From contig VJWM01000063.1 of assembly GCA_010909165.1 (NCBI GenBank), forward strand, positions 1,426,001 through 1,490,000: a DNA stretch of 64,000 bases, written 5' to 3'. The translations under genes were made by a program, and so were the position numbers. How positions within the stretch are numbered: position 1 is the first letter of the stretch; the number at the start of each line of letters is the position of its first letter. The notes below the pieces were generated by a model that saw nothing but the letters and a program-made list of their open reading frames with translations, did no database searches and had not been told where the DNA came from. Positions 21,467-30,983 of this stretch are shown piece by piece. Source of the stretch: Anthoceros angustus (taxonomy: Eukaryota; Streptophyta; Anthocerotopsida; Anthocerotales; Anthocerotaceae).

Positions 21467-22875
21467 ATGGGTAAGCAGAAAACCAAGTCCCCGGCGGTGA
21501 AAGAGAAGCCGAAGCATTCTCTCGATGAGCCGCGCAGGGATGGCAAGAGCGGGGCCAGGAGCTTGGCCACTGTGCGCCGGCTCAACATGTACAAGCCTTT
21601 GCGGGACAGCAAAGGGCACATTAAGCGTCACGAGCTGCAGTCGCAGGCTCTGCCGTCCACCAGGATGCAGCCTGACCGACGCTGGTTTGGTAGGCTTTCG
21701 ATTTTGCTGGAATGGGTTTTCTTGCCTGGATGGTGGGTGAGAGGGAGCTTGCTTAAGAGTGGCTGGATGGCTTGCAGGAAACACAAGGGTTGTGGGACAG
21801 AGAGAGCTGGATAGGTTCAGGGAGGAGATGCGAACTACAGTGGCGAATCCCTATGCCGTGGTGTTGAAAAAGAAGAGGGTGCCGCTTGCCCTGGTGAATG
21901 ACAACAAAAAGGTTGAACCATGCCTTGTTCCTGTTTGTTTCCGTGGTGGACACCGGTTTCTGGCCCGTTCTGAACTCCCTGTTGTGTGATGCAGCAACCT
22001 GGAAGGAAAGGGGTGTTTTAGATCTTGTACCGTTTGATGCCGCTTTCGGGCCAAAGAAGAAGCACAGACGACCTACGCTAGCTGCAGAAGACTATGCTAG
22101 TTTGGTAGAAAGAGCTGCTGGTAGTGTGATGTTCCAGATTCAGTAGTGAGCCGACTCAGGGGTCCTGGATCACGACTTTCTCTTTGACTGCGGGATATTG
22201 GCAGACACTTTTAAGGTTAAAAGTTCTGGGGAAGGACCGGTGCTCGAAGACGGTGCACGTGATGCAGCAAGGCACATCATGTTTGATAAGGGGCAGAGCA
22301 AGCGTACTTGGGGGGAGCTTTACAAGGTGGTTGATTTCTCAGATGTGGTCGTTCAGGTCAGAGTTACACGTTGTTGGGTCTCGGTCAGCTTGGTGTTTAA
22401 AGGGTCATTGAAATTCCGAAACGCCTATACCAAAATGTTTGCTTTTGAGACAGGTACTTGCTACACGGGATCCACAGGGCATCACCATCTGGAAAGGCAC
22501 CTCCGAGACAATTGCAAGCAGAAGCACCTCATTTTCTTGTTAAACAAGGTATATTGTGCTGTTGCTTGTTTAGCAGCTCATGATCTGCTTGGTTACTACA
22601 GTCTGCAAGCTACGTCTTAATTACAGCTGTATGTGGATGTGTTGGGTAGTGTGATTTGGTGCCTTCTTGGGCCACAAAAGGGTGGCTGCATACGCTATCG
22701 AGGGAGTTTCTTACCTTGCTTTCCATGCGAGTATCACCAAGCCGTTTGGGGAGGTAATCTTCTCTCTAGTTCGTCTGTCTGCCTTGCTCGTTGGTCTGCA
22801 TGCAAAACTCAGAATGTGATTCTGGCTGCTTGCTGTTTGATGCAGGGTTCACTTCTTGGTCTTTTAAGACAGTTG
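21467..22875 (+). pseudogene. GNL2: 5' part of nucleolar GTP-binding protein 2 gene (GNL2/NOG2), truncated
   Basis: Exons: 21467-21689 (MGKQKTKSPAVKEK...), 21778-21911 (GNTRVVGQRELDRFREEM), 21995-22120 (DLVPFDAAFGPKKKHRRP), 22205-22356 (MFDKGQSKRTWGELYKVVD), 22454-22548 (RDPQG, LERHLRDNCKQKHLIFLLNK), 22650-22753 (CDLVPSWATKGWLHTLSRE, LAFHASITKPFG) and 22846-22875 (GSLLGLLRQL), all with GT-AG junctions. This is the NGP1NT domain and the beginning of the circularly permuted GTPase of 60S ribosome biogenesis; the G4 motif NKCD is split over an intron. The G1, G2 and G3 motifs never follow: homology stops at 22875 and mobile-element sequence begins. Exon 5 is 7 nt short, and shifts of one base occur near the exon 2/3 junction and in exon 6. 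Confidence 0.85.
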
Positions 22876-23026
22876 GTTGGGTTCATTCCAATCTCAGCCC
22901 CCAACTATTCCGAGCACGCGTGCAGCAAAACCTAGGGCTAGAGCAGAAGCTGGGGTTTCAGTTATTGGATGCGCATGCTGGGATAGTTTGCAAGGACCCA
23001 TCCTTGAACGATGAAGATGACGAGTA
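22876..23026 (+). other. Transition between the GTPase fragment and the duplicated mobile-element block
   Basis: This belongs to an open plus-strand frame running to 23270 that I do not recognise. No further GNL2 exon is visible. The breakpoint between gene and inserted sequence should lie here. Confidence 0.4.
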
Positions 23027-23610
23027 TAGACGCCCTCTCCACCCAGCTTCTGGGGTTGACAACAGCCCACCGAGTGTAGAGTTCCAGGCTGGTACGGGCG
23101 TTGTCTCACTGCTTCGCGAGGCTTTGGTGCTTCAGACGAACTCTTGGCAGAGGCGGCTAGGGGTTGGAAGAGGCTTGAGGGTTGTGGTGCATCAAATGAA
23201 CTCTTGGAAGAGGCTACTAGGGAAGTTAATAACCGCATCGGTCCTATGGGGTTGTCAAAAAATAAGTTAGGCCATATGCCATCATGAGTGTATCTAGGGA
23301 TAGGCATGCCCAAGACCCATAAGGTTGGTGTATTTACGCAGGGGCAGCCAACCTTGCCCCAGAATGATGGGATGACACTTGCAAGAAGTGTGCATGACAG
23401 CCTGGGCAATGCAGGCTGTCATCACATCAAAGCTGGTGAGGCGGAGAAGGCAGATGAGGGTTTGTGTCAATGATTCCAACCTGCAAATGGCTTCAAGAGC
23501 TCCCTTACCAACAATGGAGTGGTTGCAAATGATGTAAACCTAGGTGCCATCGGATTCCTTCCTCACAACCTTGCGAAATCCTCTGATGGATCGTGTGGCA
23601 GCCCATGATG

Positions 23611-23830
23611 GTGGAAAGAGGAGAGGAGAGGAGGAGGCAAGAGTAGCTCTCTCACATTGAGATGAGGCTTGGAGGGTATTTACCCCCTAGGAAGCTCCAC
23701 AAGAAGCTCCTAGGACGGAGCACAAGAAGCTTTCTAGTGATTAGCTTCAGCTAAATTAATGATACTTAACTGACACCTAACTTAGACTAAGTGTATTAGT
23801 CTAAGTACATTGGGCTTTAATACCCTTACA
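23611..23830 (-). mobile_element. Copia LTR portion, copy 1
   Basis: The segment matching all three LTR copies ends in ...CCCTTACA (TGTAAGGG on the minus strand), directly beside a minus-strand polypurine tract AAGTGGGAGG at 23831-23841. The inner limit of the LTR may lie lower than 23611; I cannot place it. It contains a perfect 10-bp inverted repeat CTTAGACTAA/TTAGTCTAAG. Confidence 0.75.
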
Positions 23831-23841
23831 ACCTCCCACTT

Positions 23842-25008
23842 AAAGGCCAATTTACCTTCGTAGGAGAATGGACTATCTCATGCCCATCGGTGTCCGAGCT
23901 TGTGCAAATTGCTCGTAGAGAGTCCCTTGGTAAGAATATCTCAGGTTCTCGGGTGAACCTTGACAAGTTGTACCCTCTTGTCATCCAACACCTCTCGAAT
24001 GAAGTGATACTTCACATCCACATGTTTAGTCTTCGCATGAAACATCGGATTCTTTGCCAATTGATAGCACTGCTATCACAATGCAACACCGGCAGCTCAA
24101 CCTTGATCCCCAAGTCTCCCACTAAACGAGCAAGCCATATGGCTTCCTTGCAAGCCTCGCTGTCGCAACATACTCGGCCTCGTGGTAGATAGCGTAATGC
24201 ACGATCGCAAACGAGATCGCCATGAGATCGCCTCCAAAGGCACGTGAAGACATAACTCGATGTGGACCTCCTTTTGTCCATATCCTGATAATCAAGATCC
24301 GTACCCAACCACACATGCATCTTCACTACCAAAACATATGCACAAAGCTTTTGTACCATTCGGATACCTCATAACTCCTTTTATCGCCTCCCAATGCTTC
24401 TTGCTGTGGTTTGACATAAACTCGCTAACCACTCCCACCGCAAAGGCAATGTCAGGACGTGTAGCAATCATTGCATACATCAAACTCCCTACATGATGAG
24501 TATGGGACCTTCTCCATTTCAGCTTTTGTCCTCCTCGTAGCTTGGGCAATCCGCTTGAAAGTTTCACATATGGAGGCAATGGAGTACCCAATGGCTTCCC
24601 TTCTCCATGTTGAAACGTTGAAGCACCTCGTTAATGTATTCCGTCGAGACAAATAAAGCGACGCTTATGTCTGCTCCGACGAATACGCATGCCAAGTATA
24701 TGGCTCGCCTCCCAAGTCTGCTATTTCAAAGTGAGCATTCAACTTTGACTTCAACAAAATCTCATCAAGATCGCTCAAAGAATTAGCATATCATCCACAT
24801 AGAGGATCAAAATGAGCAAGCTTTGATCCTTAGCTTGCTTCAGATAGAGGCAATGATCCTCATCGCCACGCTTGTAGCCTTGAGAAAGCATAAATGAGTG
24901 GAACTTGTGATACCACTGGTGCCTGCTTCAAACCATAAAGGCTCTTCCTCAACCTCGCACACCGATGCTCTTTGCCCTTCTCAACAAAACCTTCGGGTTG
25001 TTGCATGT
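23842..25008 (-). mobile_element. Ty1/copia pol fragment: RT C-terminal part and RNase H (copy 1)
   Basis: Minus strand, from high to low coordinate: RT with the catalytic YVDD (near 24790-24820), GSLMYAMIATRPDIAFAVGV, KHWEAIKGVMRYPNGTKAL, then RNase H pieces (MDKRRSTSSYVFTCL, SEACKEAIWLARLVGDLGIK, VLHCDSSAINW). Order and motifs are those of copia-type Pol. Several frame changes prevent a single reading frame. Its RT lacks the N-terminal part because of the duplication junction at 25008. Confidence 0.85.
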
Positions 25009-26955
25009 AGACGCCCTCTCCACCCAGCTTCTGGGGTTGACAACAGCCCACCGAGTGTAGAGTTCCAGGCTGGTACGGGCGTTGTCTCACTGCTTCGCGA
25101 GGCTTTGGTGCTTCAGACGAACTCTTGGCAGAGGCGGCTAGGGGTTGGAAGAGGCTTGAGGGTTGTGGTGCATCAAAATGAACTCTTGGAAGAGGCTACT
25201 AGGGAAGTTAATAACCGCATCGGTCCTATGGGGTTGTCAAAAATAAGTTAGGCCATATGCCATCATGAGTGTATCTAGGGATAGGCATGCCCAAGACCCA
25301 TAAGGTTGGTGTATTTACGCAGGGGCAGCCAACCTTGCCCCAGAATGATGGGATGACACTTGCAAGAAGTGTGCATGACAGCCTGGGCAATGCAGGCTGT
25401 CATCACATCAAAGCTGGTGAGGCGGAGAAGGCAGATGAGGGTTTGTGTCAATGATTCCAACCTGCAAATGGCTTCAAGAGCTCCTTACCAACAATGGAGT
25501 GGTTGCAAATGATGTAAACCTAGGTGCCATCCAGTTCCTTCCTCACAACCTTGCGAAATCCTCGATGGATCGTGGCAGCCCATGATGGTGGAAAGAGAGG
25601 AGAGGAGGAGGCAAGAGTAGCTCTCACATTGAGATGAGGCTTGGAGGGTATTTATACCTCCTAGGAAGCTCCACAAGAAGCTCCTAGGAAGGAGCACAAG
25701 AAGCTTCCTAGTGATTAGCTTCAGCTAAACTAATGATATGGCGACACCTAACTTAGACTAAGTGTATTAGTCTAAGTACATTGAGCTTTAATACCCTTAC
25801 AACCTCCCACTTAAAGGCCAATTTACCTTCGTGAAGAATGGACTATCTCATGCCCATCGGTGTAGCTTGTGCAAATTGCTCGTAGAGTCCCTTGGTAAGA
25901 ATATGCGGGGTTGGTGGTGTGAACCTTGACAAGTTGTACCCTCTTGTCATCCAACACCTCTCGAATGAAGTGATACTTCACATCCACATGTTTAGTCTTC
26001 GCATGAAACACTTTGGATTCTTTGCCAATTGGATAGCACTGGCTATCACAATGCAACAACAGCGACTCAACCTTGATCCCCAAGTCTCCCACTAAGCAGG
26101 CAAGCCATATGGCTTCCTTGCAAGCCTCGATTCTTTGCAACATACTCGGCCTCTGTGGTAGATAGCGTAATGCACGATCGCAAACGAGATCGCCATGAGG
26201 CGCCCCTCCGATGCATGAAGACATAACGATGTGGACCTCCTTTTGTCCATATCCTGCATAATCGCATCTGTACCCAACCACACATGCATCTTCACTACCA
26301 AAACATATGCACAAAGCTTTTGTACCATTCGGATACCTCATAACTCCTTTTATCGCCTCCCAATGCTTCTTGCCGGGGTTGACATAAACTCGCTAACCAC
26401 TCCGCAAAGGCAATGTCGGGACGTGTAGCAATCATTGCATACATCAAACTCCCTACGGTGATGAGTATGGGACCTTCTCCATTTTTACTTTGTCCTCCTC
26501 GAGCTTGGGCAATCCGGCAGAAAGTTTCACATATGGAGGCAATGGGTACCCAATGGCTTCTCCATGTTGAAGCGTTGAAGCACCTGTAATTGTAAGACAA
26601 ATAAAGCGGGCTTGTCATTGACGAATCGCATGCCAAGTATATGGCTCGCCTCTCCCAAGTCTGTCATTTCAAAGTGAGCATTCAACTTTGACTTCAGAAA
26701 TCTCATCGATCTTGTTTGACAATTAGCATATCATCCACATAGAGGATCAAAATGAGCAAGCTTTGATCCTTAGCTTGCGTATAGAGGCAATGATCCTCAT
26801 CGCTTCGTTTGTAGCCTTGAGAAAGCATAAATGAGTGGAACTTGTGATACCACTCTCAGGGTGCTGTTTCAAACCATAAAGGCTCTTCCTCAACTTTGCA
26901 CACGGATGCTCTTTGCCCTTCTCAACAAAACCTTGGTTCTTTGCATGTAGGCGTC
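25009..26955. repeat. ~1.95-kb tandem duplication, copy 2
   Basis: Repeats 23027-25008 in the same order. At its far end the reverse transcriptase reads on naturally (GCATGTAGGCGTCCTCTTG, about 26943-26961), whereas copy 1 jumps at the matching word (GCATGTAGACGCCCTC, about 25002) to the start of copy 2. The junction therefore lies in a short TAGRCGYCCTC similarity. Confidence 0.9.
25582..25801 (-). mobile_element. Copia LTR portion, copy 2
   Basis: Same sequence as 23611-23830, including the TATAAATA-like word on the minus strand (plus strand GGGTATTTATACC), the CTTAGACTAA/TTAGTCTAAG hairpin and the adjoining polypurine tract at 25802-25812. Confidence 0.75.
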
Positions 26956-27400
26956 CTCTTGAAGGTCACCATGCAAGAATGCCGCCTTGACATCCATCCG
27001 CAAGTTCCATATCATTCCCCGCAACCAAAGCAAGAACACATCGCAAAGTTGTCATTTTGACTATCGGTGAGAAAATCTCATCAAAGTCAATGCCTGTTGT
27101 TGCTTGAAACCCTTAGCAACCAATCGTGCCTTGTACTTTGGTTTGCCATCAAGGGTATGACCTTCATCTTGTACACCCATTTGCACTAGAGTGCCTTCTT
27201 ATCCTTAGGCAACCAACCAACTCCCAAGTTTGGTTCTTATCGTAATTCATTTCGATCGCATGGCCTTCTCCCACTTCTCTTTGTTGCTCATTGACATGGC
27301 CTCTTTGTAAGAAGAGGGTTCCCCACAACTGTCAAGATAACATAATCCGTAGATGGATCATACCGCCGTGAGGTCGTGTAATCGCCTCGACTCTAAGCAT
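25813..27400 (-). mobile_element. Ty1/copia pol: reverse transcriptase and RNase H (copy 2)
   Basis: Minus-strand reading includes AAFLHGDLQEDAYMQ (RT N-terminal part, near 26940-26990), LLILILYVDDMLIV (catalytic Asp pair, near 26715-26760), GSLMYAMIATRPDIAFA, then RNase H (LHCDSQ, KVFHAKTKHVDVKYHFIREV, RVQLVKVHT). This copy keeps the RT start missing from copy 1. Stops and shifts, partly at CG-rich sites, interrupt it. Confidence 0.85.
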
Positions 27401-27438
27401 GTGCACCTCTATAGGTGGTTGTTCGACTCTTGGTTCAT

Positions 27439-27848
27439 CTATCGGTGGAGGAATGTGCTCTGCACATTACCACGTATCAACCCGCCCATGATGATCATGT
27501 CCATCTTCTTGAAGATCACCCTTCGCACCTCCACAGCTTGGAGTAGGCTTCTGTGCATCTTGTTCTCATTGAAGAACACGTCGTTAGTACGAACAACCTT
27601 TCTAGCCTCGATCCCACAAACGGTATCCCATCTCACCGTAATCACCATAGCCAAGAAAAATACATTTCTTGGACTTAGGTGCCAACTTGTCCCGAAACTC
27701 TTTTGGAACATGGCAAGATGCCTCATGCCCAAACACTCGCAGATGCTTGTAGGATGGTTTCTTTCGGACCATAGCTCCTCTGGAACCTGCTCATCAACAG
27801 CCTTATTAGGAGATCTGTTAATAAGATGAACTGCAGTAGACACTGGAA
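27439..27848 (-). mobile_element. Ty1/copia integrase C-terminal fragment
   Basis: The minus strand reads TAVHLINRSPNKAVDEQVPE, then LWSERNHPTSICECLGMRHL (from a longer run), PKSFGTSW, MVITVRWDTVCGIEARKVVR and DVFFNENKMH. This is the integrase core end and GKGY-like downstream part of copia Pol. It joins LTR sequence directly at about 27848; gag, protease and the integrase zinc/catalytic region are missing. Confidence 0.85.
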
Positions 27849-28078
27849 AAGAGGAGAGGAGAGGAGGAGGCAAGAGTAGCTCTCTCACATTGAGATGAGG
27901 CTTGGAGGGTATTTATACCCTCCAATAGGGCTCCCTAGGAAGCTCCACAAGAAGCTCCTAGGAAGGAGCACAAGAAGTTTCCTAGTGATAAGCTTCAGCT
28001 AAACTAATAATACTTAACTGACACCTAACTTAGACTAAGTGTATTAGTCTAAGTACATTGGGCTTTAATACCCTTACA
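27846..28078 (-). mobile_element. Partial 5' LTR of the copia element
   Basis: About 232 bp matching 23611-23830 and 25582-25801, ending ...CCCTTACA at 28078. In the element's own orientation this is the outer start (TGTAAGGG) of the 5' LTR. A TATAAATA word stands inside a perfect GGAGGG/CCCTCC palindrome near 27905-27925. The inner part of the LTR and the primer-binding site are lost. Confidence 0.75.
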
Positions 28079-29861
28079 CTCTCAACTTGCAATCACGCTT
28101 AAGACGTGGCCGTCTTCGACTGTCGCGGCTCGCGATCTGCCGCGAGAATGATGCTTGTTGAGATCTCGAACGAGTGCCAAACAATCCCGGCTTGCCCAGT
28201 CCATCTGCAGACACTCGCCTTTGCAATTTGCTCAGCTGTTCCCGTTCGTCCCATTCAGCAATCCACTACAAAATGGAACCCTTGCTGCTCACAATCGCCA
28301 ACTGAACATCTCGCTTGATGCAGGCTGAGCAAATTAGAACAGAGCACGGCCGGATCTCGATTCCCCACAGGCTCACCGAGATCTTCACTGGCTGAAGAGC
28401 ACTGCCCTAAAAAATCTTGCTGCTCAACTCGCGAACAGACTCCGGACAGAATGTCAACAAATCCCCGATCCAACTGCTGCAGAATGCACTTCCCGCCACT
28501 GTCTGGTTGATCTGATCTCCACAGCTCGACTGAAATTCTCAGCTCAAATTCAACAGCTTGAATTCTCAGCTATCCGTCCAATCGTGGCACTTGAGAAATC
28601 TGTCGAACTCGCCCTAGTTCCGGCCGTCTTTCAATCACAAGCAGAAGGAAAACCCGAATCGTGGACACTGCTCGAGGAGTCACACATGCATCGGAGGCAG
28701 CTTGTCACATGGAGTGGATCGATCGTGGCACACGCTCGCAGACCCAGCAATCAGCCTTCTCAAACGCTCAGCTGGCAGAATTTTCAACGCGCCTTTGACA
28801 GCCAAACACTCTTCCGCTGCGCACAAGCCGACCAAGCTGGAATTCGAACATAAATCATGTCGCAACTTGGAATCCCGAGTGGCAATCACAGACGAAACCC
28901 ACGACAATCGGTTCATGAGTTGGTGCGCTTAATTTCTAGAGGCGTGGATAGATTTTCAGAAGCACGACAGCAACAGGATCGATCGGACCATGCTGCTGTC
29001 GCGCGTCTTGCCCACTTCTTGCCGTTGTCTTTCCCACGTCTTGCTGCTGTCTCGCCTTGCTGTGCGGCAAGCGCTGATGATAAATTTAGAGCGTGTCCAT
29101 TCTCTACTGTTGTCAACGTCCCCTCCGAATTGCATGATACGAATCCCATTCCTGCTGCAACCCATCCACCACTACCAAGAGCCCAACATCCCACACAGCA
29201 ACCCCGATACTTTACCAATACTCTGGAGTAGGCTTATCCTCAATATTTGATGCGGATAAATCCACAACCCTAGTCCTTAGCTCGTTACAATGTTGGCTAG
29301 GACGCCAGGGCCAGCCTATTAACATGCTAGCAATCCACACCAGGACAGACCGTGTTCCCGAGATTGGAACTGCATTCCCGCCGGAATGCTCGTTACAATT
29401 ACATCTTATGGCTCATTTTCAACGTAAGCGATAGCTCTCCACTTGGGCTGACTACCGTACCCCAAGGGGTGATTCGGCGTTAATTAATTAAAATTAGTAA
29501 AAGTTGAAAATCCAGATATTATTATACGTAAAATGTTGAATAGGTAAAAATTTATGAGTTTATGATGCCGAAAATAAGAAAATAAGGGTTTGTGTGGAAA
29601 ATTAGGGCCTATTTATGGGAGGTCTATACTTATTCATTAGTTTTATATATATACCTATGTATTTTAATAAATGTTGAAATCTGATAAAATTATTTTTTGT
29701 AAATGTTGAAATTTTAAAAAATGTAAATATTTATGTTGAACCTTATTTTTTTTCAAAAAATATTTCGGCATTATCCTGTTGAACCACCCTCGAGGTACGG
29801 TATGTCACGCCGCATAGAAGAAGTAGAAGAATTTTATTTAAGTCCACTAAGGACGGATTTC
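28079..29861. other. Unassigned interval between the copia element and the array
   Basis: From 28079 to 29240 several 70-124 codon frames overlap on both strands, with moderate GC and no recognisable motif; a plus-strand frame at 28584-28853 is Gln/Ser-rich. From 29470 to 29760 the DNA is AT-rich. I cannot support a gene. Confidence 0.35.
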
Positions 29862-29998
29862 CATCATTGGACTTGGTACTTAACCACTTGTATCATGGTG
29901 TGCATAAGCTACTTGCACCAAGGGCATCCACTCCCTTTAGGCACCCCATCTAAGTACCGATCTAAGTTCAGGATGCTTAATCACAGCATTCTTATACA
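29862..29998. repeat. MITE-like dispersed repeat, copy 2 (inverted relative to copy 1)
   Basis: Matches the reverse complement of 16925-17105 over GGACTTGGTACTTA, CCACTCCCTTTAGGCACC, CATCTAAGTACCGATCTAAG and GGATGCTTAA. It lies about 40 bp from the left edge of the tandem array. Confidence 0.6.
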
Positions 29999-30118
29999 TG
30001 TGTGTTCATTTGGCCTAAGCCATGTGCATACAATTACACTGACGTGTTGTCCTTCGAGATCCTAGTTACTGTTATCTTCTTTATATCTAAGTTTTGTGTT
30101 ACTCGGTTGATTGTAACT

Positions 30119-30340
30119 ACAGGATGCAAGCAAAAACATTCAAGTTGAAGCTTTCGCTTTTAAGGTTTAGCTTTAATTTTCCGTTTCTTTCTTTTACTTC
30201 CAAGCATATGTTGCGGTGCCATTTGGTGGCTTAACTCACGTTCATACTCAAAGGCTTGGTGTTTGTTGCAAATGCCAGAAAGCCTGCAGACATTGTGAGC
30301 ACCGTGGTATGTCGCACCTTGTGGTATTTGAATTTTGGTA
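30119..30340 (+). pseudogene. MO25 fragment psiB, unit 1 (exons 9-10 only)
   Basis: After TTGTAACTACAG comes GATGCAAGCAAAAACATTC..., matching MO25 exon 9 ([11 protein letters not shown]), then intron-like sequence and exon 10 (VFVANARKPADIVS). It breaks down after GTGAGCACC, where the genuine gene continues [10 protein letters not shown]. The upstream half present in other units is absent because the array begins here. Confidence 0.8.
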
Positions 30341-30983
30341 ATAAAAATAAATCGAACATTGGGGATTTTAAGGTTCTAATTCCCTTGAAAATATGTTTTC
30401 ATCGGGCATGAACCAGCTCGTCATGGTGTTTTTGGTGTTTTATTTAAAAGTTGACTCACAAAGTTTCTATAGACCGGTTAATCGAAGTTAGAGGACAAAA
30501 GCCCTCCAAGGAATCGTCCGTTGAAGTGCGCAAGATATCCCTCTACGTGATCATATGGTGCGAAACTTGCTTTCAATTAAGTTTAGACAAGAATGAACCT
30601 GTAACTTGAAGGAGAAGTTTTGAAAAATAGATTTGTCTACAAGAAATCCAACGTTTATGTGTGTTAAAGTGTAAGCAAGTTGTACACAAGTTTCATCTCA
30701 AACGAATGTATGTATGTATTTATTTATTTTGGCCTACTATATTTTTTGTTAGGATAAATAAAAATAGATCAATCATAATTTATGATAGAAACTAGAAATA
30801 CATCTACTCGTTCAAGTATCGGTTTTGATGATGTATATGAAAAGGCTAGAGCTTTGTCACCAAATTACGTTGATTTAAAATCAAACAAATCGACATTACA
30901 ACATTACTTTTTGTAAGCCCAAAAACAGCTGGATGCAAATTAAGAAAAATAGCCCCTTTCTTCGTGGATTACGGATAATCTGG
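30341..30983. other. Unit spacer 3' of the neprosin gene (unit 1), with a 44-codon frame
   Basis: Well conserved in every unit. It includes a plus-strand 44-codon frame (MIETRNTS..., about 30782-30916) ending in HYFL-stop, and a TATTTATTTATTTTGG tract. No function is recognised; it may be the 3' flank of the neprosin gene. Confidence 0.35.

Larger units (their letters stand above)
23027..25008. repeat. ~1.98-kb tandem duplication, copy 1
   Basis: Starts at TAGACGCCCTCTCCACCC and contains unassigned sequence (23027-23480), a copia LTR end, primer/PPT region, RNase H and part of reverse transcriptase. It is followed head-to-tail by a second copy beginning with the same words at about 25008. 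Copies share long identical blocks, with short length differences at CG-rich sites. Confidence 0.9.

Noticed and set aside
22791-23270. 159-codon plus-strand frame after the GTPase fragment as a new GNL2 exon
   Set aside because: It lacks the G1/P-loop sequence expected next, and most of it is duplicated at 25.0 kb with the copia block.
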